Below, one piece after another: positions 14,709-23,623 of a stretch of DNA of 39,998 nucleotides. A model generated the notes under the pieces. That model did no database searches, had not been told where the DNA came from, and worked only from the letters and a program-made list of their open reading frames with translations. The DNA is from Paenibacillus pasadenensis DSM 19293 (lineage in GTDB: Bacteria; Bacillota; Bacilli; Paenibacillales; Paenibacillaceae). Position 1 is the stretch's first letter. Every line of letters begins with the position of its first letter. The stretch covers positions 1 through 39,998 of the forward strand of contig NZ_AULW01000064.1 of assembly GCF_000422485.1 (NCBI RefSeq), written 5' to 3'. The position numbers were made by a program, and so were the translations under genes.

Positions 14709-16678
14709 TATCTCGTCGCCCCCCTTAGCTTCTGTTCCGTTCTCTTGACTTCGTCCACCGGGATGTAATAGTCCACGTCATAGGTGAACGAGCGGGCATA
14801 CAGGCTGCCGAACACGCCCAGGAAGCCGATGATGACCATCCAGATCCAGTCGAACGTGAAGCCGAATCCGACGAGGAACCAGAAGCCGGACATGATGAAC
14901 GGGATGCCCGAGTTTTTCGGCATGTGGATCGGCTCGAGTTCCTGCTTCGGCCGCTCGATGCCTTTAGCCCGGTCTTCCTTCTCATGCCACCAGTCGTCGA
15001 CCTTGCGCACCTGCGGCACGACCGCGAAGTTGTAGGCCGGAGGCGGCGAAGGAATCGACCACTCCAGCGTGCGGCCGTTCCAGATGTCGCCGGTCTTGTC
15101 GCGCTGGCCGTTGCGCACGCTCCAGGCGATCTGCCACACCTGGAAGATGAAGCCGAGGCCCATCAGGAACGCGCCGATCGTGCTCGTGAAGTTGAGCGCA
15201 GCCCAGCCGCGGTCCCACTCGTACGTGTAGACGCGGCGCGTCATGCCGTCGAGGCCGAGGAAGTACTGCGGGAAGAAGCACAGGTAGAAACCGATGTTCC
15301 ACGTCCAGAAGCCCCACCGTCCGCGCTTCTCGTCGAGCTTGAAGCCGAACAGCTTCGGCCACCAGTAGTAGATGCCGGCGAGATAGCCGAACACGACGCC
15401 GCCGATGAGCACCTGGTGGAAGTGGGCGATCAGGAAGTAGCTGTTGTGGTACTGGAAGTCGGCCGGAGCGACGGCCAGCATGACGCCGGTCGCGCCGCCG
15501 ACGAGGAAGCAGGGAATGAAGCCCATCGTCCACAGCATCGGCAGCTCGAAGCTGATCCGCCCTCGATACATCGTGAAAAGCCAGTTGAACACCTTGACCC
15601 CGGTCGGAATCGCGATCGCCATCGTCGAGATGGCGAAGAAGGAGTTGACGTCCGCGCTCGAGCCCATCGTGTAGAAGTGATGGACCCAGGTGAAGAAGCT
15701 GAGCACGCTGATGACCATCATCGCGAACACCATCGACTTGTAGCCGAAGATCGTCTTGCGCGAGAACGTCGCGACGATCTCGGAGAAGATGCCGAACGCC
15801 GGCAGGACGACGATGTACACCTCGGGATGTCCCCACATCCAGATGAGGTTGACGTACATCATGGACATGCCGCCGCCGTCCAGCGTGAAGAAGTGCGCCC
15901 CGAAGTAGCGGTCGAGGAACAGCAGCGCCAGCGTCACCGTCAGGATCGGGAAGGCGAACAGGATCGTGATGCAGGAAGACAGCACGGACCAGGAGAAGAG
16001 CGGCATCTTCATGAGCTTCATGCCCGGCGCGCGCATCTTCAGGATCGTGACGATGAAGTTGATGCCGGTCATCAAGGAGCCGATGCCGGAGATCTGGATG
16101 CCCCAGATGTAGAAGTCCTGGCCTCTGCCCGGACTGCCTGAGAGCTCGGAGAGCGGCGGATAGCTGAGCCAGCCGGCGTCCGGCGAGCCCCCGATGACGA
16201 AGCTGATGTTGAACAGCATCGCGCCGAACAGGAACAGCCAGAAGCTGAGCGCGTTCAGGAACGGGAACGCGACGTCGCGCGCGCCGAGCTGCAGCGGCAC
16301 GACCATGTTGAACAGCGCGAACATCATCGGCATCGCCATGAACAGGATCATGATCGTGCCGTGCGTCGTGAAGATCGCGTTGTAGTGGTCCGCCTGGAGG
16401 AACTCGACCTCCGGCAAAGCCAGCTGCGTGCGCATGAGCAGGGCGTCCACCCCGCCGCGGAACAGCATGAGCAGCGACGCGATCAGATACATGATGCCGA
16501 TCTTCTTATGGTCGACCGTCGTCAGCCATTCCGTCCAGAGCCACTTCCATTTCTTGAAGTAGGTCAGGACAAAGACGATCGCGACGCTGACGAGCGCGAT
16601 CGATACGTCCGCGCCGTAAATGAGCGGATCGCCCGTGACGAAGAAATCGCCGGCGAACTCTTTGATGGAATCCCACAT
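14708..16678 (-). CDS. qoxB: Cytochrome aa3 quinol oxidase subunit I (haem-copper catalytic subunit)
   Basis: The product has 656 residues and about 14-15 transmembrane helices. It holds both haems and CuB, reduces oxygen to water and pumps protons across the cytoplasmic membrane. Key residues are visible: FTTHGTIMILF (low-spin haem His), WGHPEVYIVVLPAFG (CuB His and cross-linked Tyr), HHFYT (two CuB His) and IAHFHQVLIGG (haem His pair). The sequence is strongly QoxB-like from FFVTGDPLIYGADVSIALVS to the end (DYYIPVDEVKRTEQK). Where B. subtilis has HFHYVLI, this protein has HFHQVLI. Confidence 0.95.
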   Translation of the reverse strand: MWDSIKEFAGDFFVTGDPLIYGADVSIALVSVAIVFVLTYFKKWKWLWTEWLTTVDHKKIGIMYLIASLLMLFRGGVDALLMRTQLALPEVEFLQADHYNAIFTTHGTIMILFMAMPMMFALFNMVVPLQLGARDVAFPFLNALSFWLFLFGAMLFNISFVIGGSPDAGWLSYPPLSELSGSPGRGQDFYIWGIQISGIGSLMTGINFIVTILKMRAPGMKLMKMPLFSWSVLSSCITILFAFPILTVTLALLFLDRYFGAHFFTLDGGGMSMMYVNLIWMWGHPEVYIVVLPAFGIFSEIVATFSRKTIFGYKSMVFAMMVISVLSFFTWVHHFYTMGSSADVNSFFAISTMAIAIPTGVKVFNWLFTMYRGRISFELPMLWTMGFIPCFLVGGATGVMLAVAPADFQYHNSYFLIAHFHQVLIGGVVFGYLAGIYYWWPKLFGFKLDEKRGRWGFWTWNIGFYLCFFPQYFLGLDGMTRRVYTYEWDRGWAALNFTSTIGAFLMGLGFIFQVWQIAWSVRNGQRDKTGDIWNGRTLEWSIPSPPPAYNFAVVPQVRKVDDWWHEKEDRAKGIERPKQELEPIHMPKNSGIPFIMSGFWFLVGFGFTFDWIWMVIIGFLGVFGSLYARSFTYDVDYYIPVDEVKRTEQKLRGATR

Positions 16679-16704
16679 ATGGATCTATTTCCTCCCCTTG
16701 CCGC

Positions 16705-17691
16705 CTATTGGCTCGAGTCCGGCTGATCGCCGGACGCCGCGGAATCAGCCGCCTGGCTGCCGCCGGCGGAGCTGTCCTGCTTGTCTTTCTTCACCGGGAA
16801 CGCGCCCCGGATGTCGAGGCCGTTCGCCGGATGGTGATGGCCGCCGTTCTGGATGACGATCGAGTTGAACAGCGTCGGCTCGAGGTCCCCGAACGTCTGG
16901 ATCGGCGCGGTGCCCTTCACGGCCAGCTGCTGATAAGCCTTATGGTCCAGCTTCGCCGGCTCCTGCTTGGACTTCTCGATCCAGGCGTCGAAATCGTCCT
17001 GCGTCATCGACGTGACCTTGAAGTTCATCTTGGCGAACTCGCTGCCGGAGAAGTTGGCGCCGGAACCGTAATACTCGCCCGTGCCGTCGGACTGCAGCCA
17101 CATCCGCATCGCCATTCCCGGCATCGTATACATCATGCCGCCCAGCTGCGGAACCCAGAACGAGTTCATCGCTGAGTTGGAGGTGAGGACGAACTGGATC
17201 GGCGTCTTTTCCGGGATGTTCAGGTAGTTGACCGTCGCGATCCCCTGGTCGGGATACTGGAACAGCCATTTCCAGTCCATCGACGTGACCTGGATCGTGA
17301 CCGGCTCGACATGCGCCGTCTCGGCCGGCGGCTTGATCAGCTTGTACGTGTCGCGCACCGTGAAGTAGCCGAGCAGCGCGACGATGATGATCGGAATCGT
17401 CCACCAGATCGCCTCGAGCTTCGTGCTGTGCGACCAGTTCGGCTCGTAAGGCGCCTTGTTGTCCGGCTTGTCCCGGTACCTCCAGACGATATAGGCGAAA
17501 ATCGCCAGCACCGGCACGACGACGACGGCGCACAGAAGGACGGAGATCCAGATGAGGTCCTTCTGGATTTCCGCGACCGGTCCTTTCGGATCGAGGACGA
17601 TCGCATTTTCGCACCCGGCCAGGAATACGGCCATTCCGGCTCCGGCCAGGACCGTCCCCAGCCTGCGGAGCCGCTTGCGTGCAGCTTTCAT
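16705..17691 (-). CDS. qoxA: Cytochrome aa3 quinol oxidase subunit II, lipoprotein
   Basis: The product has 328 residues. A lipoprotein signal ends in VFLAGC. Two transmembrane helices (about 47-71 and 93-114) are followed by the extracellular cupredoxin domain. The CuA ligands of cytochrome c oxidases are missing: the Cys-x3-Cys loop is replaced by GSGANFSGSEFAKMN. This identifies a quinol oxidase, probably using menaquinol. The C-terminal 35 residues are a low-complexity Ser/Gln/Asp/Ala tail. First gene of qoxABCD, with AAAGGAGATG before the ATG. Confidence 0.94.
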   Translation of the reverse strand: MKAARKRLRRLGTVLAGAGMAVFLAGCENAIVLDPKGPVAEIQKDLIWISVLLCAVVVVPVLAIFAYIVWRYRDKPDNKAPYEPNWSHSTKLEAIWWTIPIIIVALLGYFTVRDTYKLIKPPAETAHVEPVTIQVTSMDWKWLFQYPDQGIATVNYLNIPEKTPIQFVLTSNSAMNSFWVPQLGGMMYTMPGMAMRMWLQSDGTGEYYGSGANFSGSEFAKMNFKVTSMTQDDFDAWIEKSKQEPAKLDHKAYQQLAVKGTAPIQTFGDLEPTLFNSIVIQNGGHHHPANGLDIRGAFPVKKDKQDSSAGGSQAADSAASGDQPDSSQ

Positions 17692-17794
17692 TGTTTCATC
17701 TCCTTTAGGCCATCTCCAAGCATATTACCCACAATTCGGGAATGTCCCCTGCCGTCCGCAAAGATACGGTTCCCTCTCTCGCAACCAGCATATC

Positions 17795-17817
17795 AAAAAG
17801 GACGCGTATCCGCGTCC
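17795..17817 (-). terminator. Intrinsic terminator after the small membrane-protein gene
   Basis: GGACGCG and CGCGTCC pair around a 4-nt loop, followed on the minus strand by TTTTT. It lies about 50 nt after the stop of the 17866-18096 gene and insulates it from qoxA. Confidence 0.8.
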
Positions 17818-17865
17818 CCGTTAACGAATCCGTCTTATTTTTGTGCGAATTCCGTAATACGTTGT

Positions 17866-18096
17866 TCAACGAATTGTCTTATCTTGCCCATCCTCCGCGA
17901 TTTCTTCCGAGAGTGGAAACATGCTTGCCGCGATCATGACGACGGGCGAGGCGACCAGGCAGCCCATCCCGAGCATGAGCGGCAGGTTGCGGTCGTTGAA
18001 CGGAGTGAGGAAAAAGAGGCAAAGCACGGCTCCTGTCGCGGCCAGCGCCCACGCATAGCCTTGAAGCATGGCCGCCATCGTCATTCGCTTGTCCAT
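17866..18096 (-). CDS. Small two-helix membrane protein, unknown function
   Basis: The product has 76 residues with two predicted transmembrane helices (about 12-31 and 39-60) and a short acidic, charged C-terminus (LSEEIAEDGQDKTIR). The ATG is preceded by AAGGGGGAG with 6 nt spacing, and a terminator follows, so it is probably a separate transcription unit. No family is recognised. Confidence 0.7.
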   Translation of the reverse strand: MDKRMTMAAMLQGYAWALAATGAVLCLFFLTPFNDRNLPLMLGMGCLVASPVVMIAASMFPLSEEIAEDGQDKTIR

Positions 18097-18191
18097 GAGG
18101 AACTCCCCCTTCTGCTATGGTTCAGCATATGAGGAAATTCACAAAAGGTTCACCCGTTCGGGGGAGATTCGTCACAGACGCGAGGAACGGA

Positions 18192-18902
18192 TCAGCTTTC
18201 CTGGATGTCGATGGACTCCATTTTGACGACCGTCGTCGGCTTGCTGGTCTCGCCGCTGTTCGGGTCGACCTCGACCGGCGTCGCCGCGATCTTGTCCACG
18301 ACGTCCTGGCCGCTCTCGACCTCGCCGAAAATCGCGTAGTTCGGCTGGGCGTCGAGGCCGCGCACGCTGTCGCCGGTGCCGATGAAGAACTGGCTGCCGC
18401 CCGTGTTCGGACCGGCGTTGGCCATGGCGACGACGTACTTGTCGTACGAGTGGCCGTTGTTCAGCTCATCGGGAATCGCGTAGCCGGGACCGCCGGCGCC
18501 TGTGCCTGTCGGATCTCCGGTCTGGACCATGAATTCCTGGATGATGCGGTGGAACACGACGCCCTCGTAGAAGCCCTCTTTGGCGAGGAAGACGAAGTTG
18601 TTGACGGTCTGCGGAGCGTCCTTGGCGAACAAGCGGATCGTGAACTCGCCCTCCGTCGTCTTGACGACGGCTTTGTACGTCTTGTCCGGATCGATGGCCA
18701 TGGCGGGAGCCTTGTCCCATTGCTTGGCCGGCTCGGCCGACGGCTCCGGCGAGCTGGCCGGGCTGGCGGTGGCTGGCGGCTCCGTGTTCGAGGAGCCTCC
18801 GGCTCCTCCGGTCGCGTTGCCGTCGGACTTGGCGCCGCAGCCGCCCAGCACGAGGGCGGCGGCGAGCAGAAGAGCGGATGTGGAAGCGAGCATGCGGTTC
18901 AT
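18192..18902 (-). CDS. Cyclophilin-type peptidyl-prolyl isomerase, lipoprotein
   Basis: I choose the ATG at 18902 (236 residues), because AAAGGATGA lies 9 nt upstream. An ATG at 18914 would touch its ribosome-binding site. The signal peptide ends in the lipobox LVLGGC. A Ser/Pro/Ala-rich linker (about 25-55) precedes the cyclophilin domain: GVVFHRIIQEFMVQTGDP, GSQFFIGTG and NYAIFGEVESGQDVVDKI. It catalyses proline isomerisation outside the membrane. It lies downstream of PBP1A on the same strand with a 46-nt gap, so co-transcription is possible. Confidence 0.93.
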   Translation of the reverse strand: MNRMLASTSALLLAAALVLGGCGAKSDGNATGGAGGSSNTEPPATASPASSPEPSAEPAKQWDKAPAMAIDPDKTYKAVVKTTEGEFTIRLFAKDAPQTVNNFVFLAKEGFYEGVVFHRIIQEFMVQTGDPTGTGAGGPGYAIPDELNNGHSYDKYVVAMANAGPNTGGSQFFIGTGDSVRGLDAQPNYAIFGEVESGQDVVDKIAATPVEVDPNSGETSKPTTVVKMESIDIQES

Positions 18903-18948
18903 GGATTGGATCATCCTTTGCTGGTGGGATGGGCTGCTGGCTGGCGAA

Positions 18949-21453
18949 TCAAGGCGAGACGAAGCCGGCGCCTTGGGCGGCCTCGTCTCCGCTGGCAGGA
19001 CCTTCGGTCGGCGGCGTTCCGCCGTCCGTGGCTGCCTGCTCGGTCGGAGTCGGCATTGGGGTCGGCGTCGAGCCCGGTGTCGGCGTCGGAGTCGGAACGG
19101 CCGGCTCGCTCGGCTCCGTGCCCGGTTCTTCGCTCGGGGAGGGCTCGGCAATCGGCGGCTCGCTCGGCGTCGGGCTCGGAGACAGCTCGACGCCCGGGAT
19201 CTCGACGAAGATTTTGGCCGACGGCACGCCTTCTTGTCCGCTGGCATCGTCGTACGCGGTCACGTAATATTCATAGCTCATGCCAGGCGCGACGGACAAG
19301 TCCGCCACTCCAGGCGAGGCCGCGTCGAGGATGCGGGCATAGTCGGCTTCGCCTTCTGCCTTGCGGTAGATGCGGTAGCTGATCGACTCGCCCTCGACCG
19401 GCGACCAGCGCAGCGCGACGAGCATGGCGTTCTCGTCGTAGCTGCCTTGCAGGTCGAGCACCTGATCGGGCTGCTCGCCCGGAGGCGGCGTCTGCGGCGT
19501 TGGCGCAGGAGCCTTGTCGAAGGAGCCGCGCGGAACGTCCTTCATCGCCTTCCGCATCACTTTGGAGAACAGCGCCGCAGCCGCGGAGCTGCTTTTCTTG
19601 AGCAGATGGTCCTTGTCGGTCTTGTCGTAGCCCATCCATACCGCGGCCGTCCATTCCGGCGTATAGCCGACGAACCAGGCGTCGCGGTTGTAGCTGGACT
19701 TCAGTCCCGGGATGCCGTGCTGGGTCGTGCCCGTCTTGCCGGCGAGCGGGCGGTCGATCGCCGCTCCGGCGCCCGTGCCTCCAGACTGGACGACTCCCTG
19801 CATGATCTGCGTCATGTAGGCGGCCGTCTGTTCCTTCATGAGCTGCTTCGGCTTCGGACCGGCATACTCATAGACCGTCGCTCCGTCCGAGCTCTCGATA
19901 CGTACGATCGTATGCGCGTCGACCGAGCGCCCGTCGTTGGCAAAGGCGCTGTAGGCGGTCGCCATCTGCAGCGGCGAGACGCCCGTCGTCAGGCCGCCGA
20001 GCGCGATGCTGAGGTTGCGGTCCTTGGACTTGTCGAGCGGCATGCCGAGCTTCTCGGAGAACGCGACGCCCTTGCTGACGCCGATCTCGTTGAGCAGCCA
20101 GACGGCCGAGGCGTTGCGCGACTCCTTGAGCGACTGCGCCATCGTGATCGGACCGATGTACTTGACGCGGTTGGAATCGGTCGGACAGTAGTCGCCGTAG
20201 CATTTCATGTCGTCGCGCAGGATCGAGTCCGGCGTGTAGTCGCCCGTGTCGAGGGCGGGTCCGTACACGGTGATCGGCTTGAACGCGGAGCCCGGCTGGC
20301 GCGGCACGGTGACGCGGTTCCAGCCTTTGCGGACGTAGTCGCGGCCGCCAATCATCGCCTTGATCGAGCCGTCGCTATGGTCCATGATGACCATCGCGGC
20401 CTGCTGCTTCTGGTCGTCGGGCGACTTTTCGAAGTTGCTGTCGTCGTCGAACGCGTCCTCCACCGTCTGCTGCGCCGTGGCATTGAGCGCCGTGTAGATC
20501 TTGAAGCCGCCGAGGCGGATCTCGTCCTCGGTGCGGCCCGTCACCTGTACCGCTTCCTTGACGGCGTAGTCGACGTAGGTCATGAATTTGTTGCGCGAGC
20601 TGCCGGTGCTGTAATTGTCCAGCGGCTTGTAGACGACAGCCTTGGCCTGCTCCATCTCGGCCTCAGTGATGTAGCCTTGATTGTTCATGAGCGTCAGCAC
20701 GACCGCGCGGCGGCCGGCGGAGCGCTCGGCGTCGTCCTTCGGATTATAATAGCTCGGCGCCTTGGGGATCGCGGCAAGCGTAGCCATCTGCCACAGCTTG
20801 AGGTCCTCGAGGCTGCTGTTGAAGTAATACTTGGCGGCGAGCTTGACTCCGTACACCCCGTTGCCGAAGTAGATCCGGTTGAGGTACATCGTCAAAATCT
20901 CGTCCTTGCTCAGCTGGTTCTCCAGCGCGACGGCGATCGAAGCCTCGGTCGCCTTGCGGAAAAACGTCTTGTCCTGGTTGAGGAACAGGTTGCGCGCCAG
21001 CTGCTGCGTGATCGTGCTGGCGCCTTCGACCGCGCTGCGCGCGATGATGTCCTTGACGATGGCGCGGCCGATGCCGATGACGTCGATGCCGGAATGCTCC
21101 TCGAACCGCTTGTCCTCGGTGGCGATGAACGCGTTCCGCAGCAGCTCCGGCAGCTCGCTGAACTGCGCGTCCTGCGAGTTGACGGAGGCGAGGCTCGCGA
21201 TTTTGCCGTTGCTTGAATCATAGATTGCCGACGCGTCTCCGCGCAGCAGCACGTCGCGGTTGGCCGCGAGGATGCGCTCGCCGTTCAGGATGACGAGCAG
21301 ATAGCCGACGATGGCGCAGACGACGCCGAGCGCGCCGGCGAAAAACAATCCGTAAAACCATTTGCGCTTGCGGCTGGCGCGCGAGCGCCCCCGTCCCTTC
21401 GCCGATTTGGCCCCGGACGGGCGGCCTTCCCCTTTTTTTCTCTGTTCTGGCAT
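18949..21453 (-). CDS. ponA: Class A penicillin-binding protein 1A/1B with fibronectin III tail
   Basis: The ATG at 21453 (834 residues) is better spaced from GGAAGGAG than the one at 21462, which lies only 2 nt after it. Order: basic cytoplasmic tail, one transmembrane helix (about 32-56), GT51 glycosyltransferase with ATEDKRFEEHSG (catalytic Glu) and STITQQLARNLFLNQ, then transpeptidase with PGSAFKP (Ser, about 385), SRNASA and AGKTGTT (about 571). A fibronectin type III domain (LVALRWSPVEGESISYRIYR) and a Pro/Thr/Ser/Glu-rich tail of about 85 residues follow. It polymerises and cross-links peptidoglycan. The tail is longer than in many relatives. Confidence 0.95.
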   Translation of the reverse strand: MPEQRKKGEGRPSGAKSAKGRGRSRASRKRKWFYGLFFAGALGVVCAIVGYLLVILNGERILAANRDVLLRGDASAIYDSSNGKIASLASVNSQDAQFSELPELLRNAFIATEDKRFEEHSGIDVIGIGRAIVKDIIARSAVEGASTITQQLARNLFLNQDKTFFRKATEASIAVALENQLSKDEILTMYLNRIYFGNGVYGVKLAAKYYFNSSLEDLKLWQMATLAAIPKAPSYYNPKDDAERSAGRRAVVLTLMNNQGYITEAEMEQAKAVVYKPLDNYSTGSSRNKFMTYVDYAVKEAVQVTGRTEDEIRLGGFKIYTALNATAQQTVEDAFDDDSNFEKSPDDQKQQAAMVIMDHSDGSIKAMIGGRDYVRKGWNRVTVPRQPGSAFKPITVYGPALDTGDYTPDSILRDDMKCYGDYCPTDSNRVKYIGPITMAQSLKESRNASAVWLLNEIGVSKGVAFSEKLGMPLDKSKDRNLSIALGGLTTGVSPLQMATAYSAFANDGRSVDAHTIVRIESSDGATVYEYAGPKPKQLMKEQTAAYMTQIMQGVVQSGGTGAGAAIDRPLAGKTGTTQHGIPGLKSSYNRDAWFVGYTPEWTAAVWMGYDKTDKDHLLKKSSSAAAALFSKVMRKAMKDVPRGSFDKAPAPTPQTPPPGEQPDQVLDLQGSYDENAMLVALRWSPVEGESISYRIYRKAEGEADYARILDAASPGVADLSVAPGMSYEYYVTAYDDASGQEGVPSAKIFVEIPGVELSPSPTPSEPPIAEPSPSEEPGTEPSEPAVPTPTPTPGSTPTPMPTPTEQAATDGGTPPTEGPASGDEAAQGAGFVSP

Positions 21454-21510
21454 ATGGCTCATGACTCCTTCCGGTCGGTCCTAGCTTCTCCCGTTATAGG
21501 TATACCCCGC

Positions 21511-21551
21511 AAACAGAAGAACAACCCTGCCGGAAGAGCGGGTTGTTCTTC
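21511..21551 (-). terminator. Terminator after hfq
   Basis: GAAGAACAACCC (21516-21527) and GGGTTGTTCTTC (21540-21551) form a perfect 12-bp stem around a 12-nt loop, followed on the minus strand by TGTTTG. It ends the mutS-mutL-miaA-hfq cluster 53 nt after the hfq stop. The U-tract is short, so efficiency may be moderate. Confidence 0.75.
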
Positions 21552-21604
21552 GGACCGATATTCAACTAACGAGGAAAAGACGGGAAAGGTTTCATCGGGG
21601 GTGC

Positions 21605-21850
21605 TCAGGCTCCTGCGCCCGGCGTCTCCTGCTGCATCAGCGATACGTTGCGCTGCGGCGTGAACGTCGAGATGGCATGCTTGTACACCATCTGCTGGCG
21701 TCCGTCCGAGTCGATGACGATCGTGAAGTTGTCGAAGGCGCGGATGACGCCCCGGATCTGGAAGCCGTTCGTCAAGTAAACCGTCACCGGAATGCTGTCC
21801 TTGCGCAGCTGGTTCAGGAACGTATCTTGAATATTGATGGATTTGTTCAT
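21605..21850 (-). CDS. hfq: RNA chaperone Hfq
   Basis: The product has 81 residues. Sm1 ([31 protein letters not shown], here split as typical Hfq blocks) and Sm2 ([12 protein letters not shown]) are clear, including the [10 protein letters not shown] start and the KHA motif (normally KHAI). It forms a hexameric ring that binds small RNAs and poly-A/U tracts. The gene overlaps the miaA stop (ATGA), so it is co-translated with miaA. A conserved Gram-positive order is miaA-hfq. Confidence 0.97.
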   Translation of the reverse strand: MNKSINIQDTFLNQLRKDSIPVTVYLTNGFQIRGVIRAFDNFTIVIDSDGRQQMVYKHAISTFTPQRNVSLMQQETPGAGA

Positions 21851-22848
21851 TGAGAGTTACCCCCGTCACAAGAAGATTGGTTAGTGGTATATTCAAGACC
21901 GCAGCCTAGCTTTCCTGCTAGTATAGCATGGATGCGCTCCAAATTGTTGTGAAAATTTTCCCCCGCGTCGATCCATTCGATGTCCTTCATATGGCGGAAC
22001 CAGCTCAGCTGCCGCTTGGCGAAGCGCCTCGTATCGCGCTTCAGCAGCTCCGCCGCCTCCTCCCTCGAGCGCTCTCCGCGCAGCCACGGGACGAGCTCCT
22101 TGTAGCCGAGCCCCTGCATCGCCACCGCATCGTCCGGCACGCCGGAGGCGAGCAGCCGGGCGACCTCCTCCGCGAGCCCCTCCTCCATCATCAGATCGAT
22201 CCGCCGCTCGATGCGGCGGTACAGCTCGGCCCGATCCATCGTCAGTCCCAGCAGACATAGTTCGTAAGGCGATTCCTTTTTCTGTCCGGCGAGCTGGCCG
22301 CTCATCGTCTCGCCCGTCAGATGCAGAATTTCCAGCGCGCGGATGACGCGGCGCGTATCGTTCGGATGCAGCCGGGCCGCGCTCTCGGGATCGGCGGCCG
22401 CGAGCCGCGCATGCAGCGCCTCCGCGCCCTGCGCCTCCCCGAATGCCTGCAGCTCGGCGCGATAGCTCTCGTCGGACGCCGCCTGCGAGAACCGGTAGCC
22501 GTAGCAGACCGACTCGATGTACAGACCGGTGCCGCCGACGATGAACGGCAGCCGGCCGCGCCCGGCGATCTCGGGAATGAGCCGCGAGCAGGCTTCCTGA
22601 AAGTCCGCGGCCGAATACGACTCGCGCGGATCGCGGATGTCGATCAGATGATGCGGGACGCCTTCCATCTCCTCCGGCCTGATCTTCGCGGTGCCGATGT
22701 CCATGCCCCGGTACACCTGCATGGAATCGCCGGAGATGATTTCCGCTCCGTACGCCTTGGCGAGCTCGAGGCTCAGCTTCGTCTTGCCGACCGCCGTCGG
22801 TCCGAGCAGGACGAGCAGCGGCGGCTTATGCGGGGTCATGCTTGCCAA
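21847..22848 (-). CDS. miaA: tRNA dimethylallyltransferase
   Basis: It transfers a dimethylallyl group to A37 of tRNAs reading UNN codons. The P-loop [42 protein letters not shown] and [11 protein letters not shown] are all present, and the C-terminal zone ([13 protein letters not shown]) is typical. The start may be the TTG at 22848, because GGAGTG lies 7 nt upstream. The ATG at 22839 would have no well-placed site. It overlaps the end of the upstream methyltransferase gene by over 10 nt and hfq by 4 nt. Confidence 0.96.
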   Translation of the reverse strand: MASMTPHKPPLLVLLGPTAVGKTKLSLELAKAYGAEIISGDSMQVYRGMDIGTAKIRPEEMEGVPHHLIDIRDPRESYSAADFQEACSRLIPEIAGRGRLPFIVGGTGLYIESVCYGYRFSQAASDESYRAELQAFGEAQGAEALHARLAAADPESAARLHPNDTRRVIRALEILHLTGETMSGQLAGQKKESPYELCLLGLTMDRAELYRRIERRIDLMMEEGLAEEVARLLASGVPDDAVAMQGLGYKELVPWLRGERSREEAAELLKRDTRRFAKRQLSWFRHMKDIEWIDAGENFHNNLERIHAILAGKLGCGLEYTTNQSSCDGGNSQ

Positions 22849-23623
22849 TCGTTATCACTCCATATCCGACAGCCGACGTCTTTTTGCCCGGACAGCGGAC
22901 GAAGCCGAGCCGGCCGAATTCGGGACTGTGGTTCGTTTCCTTGAGCACGACGGCGCGCCTCGCCACCCGCATCGCCTCGCGGACGGCGTCGGGATGAAGC
23001 GGCTCCGGGTTGGCGAGGCCGCGCAGCGGGCCGATCGAGCTCGACTCATGCACCGGATCGCGGAACATCGGGTCGAAATAGACGATGTCGAAGCTGTCGT
23101 CCGGGAGCGAGCGGAGATGCTCCGCATAATCGGCGCGGACCGCGCGGATGCGGCGCAGCGCGGCCGTCACGTCGGGCAGCTCCGTCTCGTACGTCCGCAG
23201 TCCGTCGCGGACGACCGCATGCAGCACGGGCTCGCTCTCGAGCGCCGTCACCTCGCCCTCCGGACCGGCCGCGTAGGCGAACACGATCGCATCGCCGGCC
23301 AGACCGGCCGTGCAATCGAGCACGCGGTCGCCCGGGCGGACGCCTGCCAGCTCGACGAGCGGATCCGGCTCGCCCTTGCGCAGCCTTTTGACCCGCACAT
23401 AGGCCATGCTCGGATGAAAATAGAAGGGCGGCTCCTCGGGGCCGCCGTAATAGCGCAGCTGCGTGCTCGTCACGACGAGCAGCTCGCGGTCGCCCGCCTG
23501 GGCGGCAAGCTGGCCGAGCGTGCGGCGGCGGCGCGGCTCCAGCCGCGCGCCCAGCTCCTCCGCCAGTCGCGCCGCCGTCGCCAGCATGTCCGCCGACGGC
23601 TGATCCGTCGTCGTTACGATCAT
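22826..23623 (-). CDS. RsmJ-like class I SAM-dependent methyltransferase
   Basis: The product has 265 residues, and its ATG overlaps the mutL stop (ATGA). The SAM-binding motif is VLDCTAGLAGDAIVFAYAAG, similar to the DATAGLGRDA of RsmJ (16S rRNA guanine-N2 methyltransferase). Motif IV is YFDPMFRDP, also RsmJ-like. The first 90 residues differ from E. coli RsmJ. The substrate is therefore inferred only at family level. It is placed between two nucleic-acid-maintenance genes, mutL and miaA. Confidence 0.85.
   Translation of the reverse strand: MIVTTTDQPSADMLATAARLAEELGARLEPRRRRTLGQLAAQAGDRELLVVTSTQLRYYGGPEEPPFYFHPSMAYVRVKRLRKGEPDPLVELAGVRPGDRVLDCTAGLAGDAIVFAYAAGPEGEVTALESEPVLHAVVRDGLRTYETELPDVTAALRRIRAVRADYAEHLRSLPDDSFDIVYFDPMFRDPVHESSSIGPLRGLANPEPLHPDAVREAMRVARRAVVLKETNHSPEFGRLGFVRCPGKKTSAVGYGVITIGKHDPA

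Noticed and set aside
13763-17691. Annotation as cytochrome c oxidase (ctaCDEF)
   Set aside because: Subunit II lacks CuA ligands and any cytochrome c domain, and subunit I is QoxB-like.
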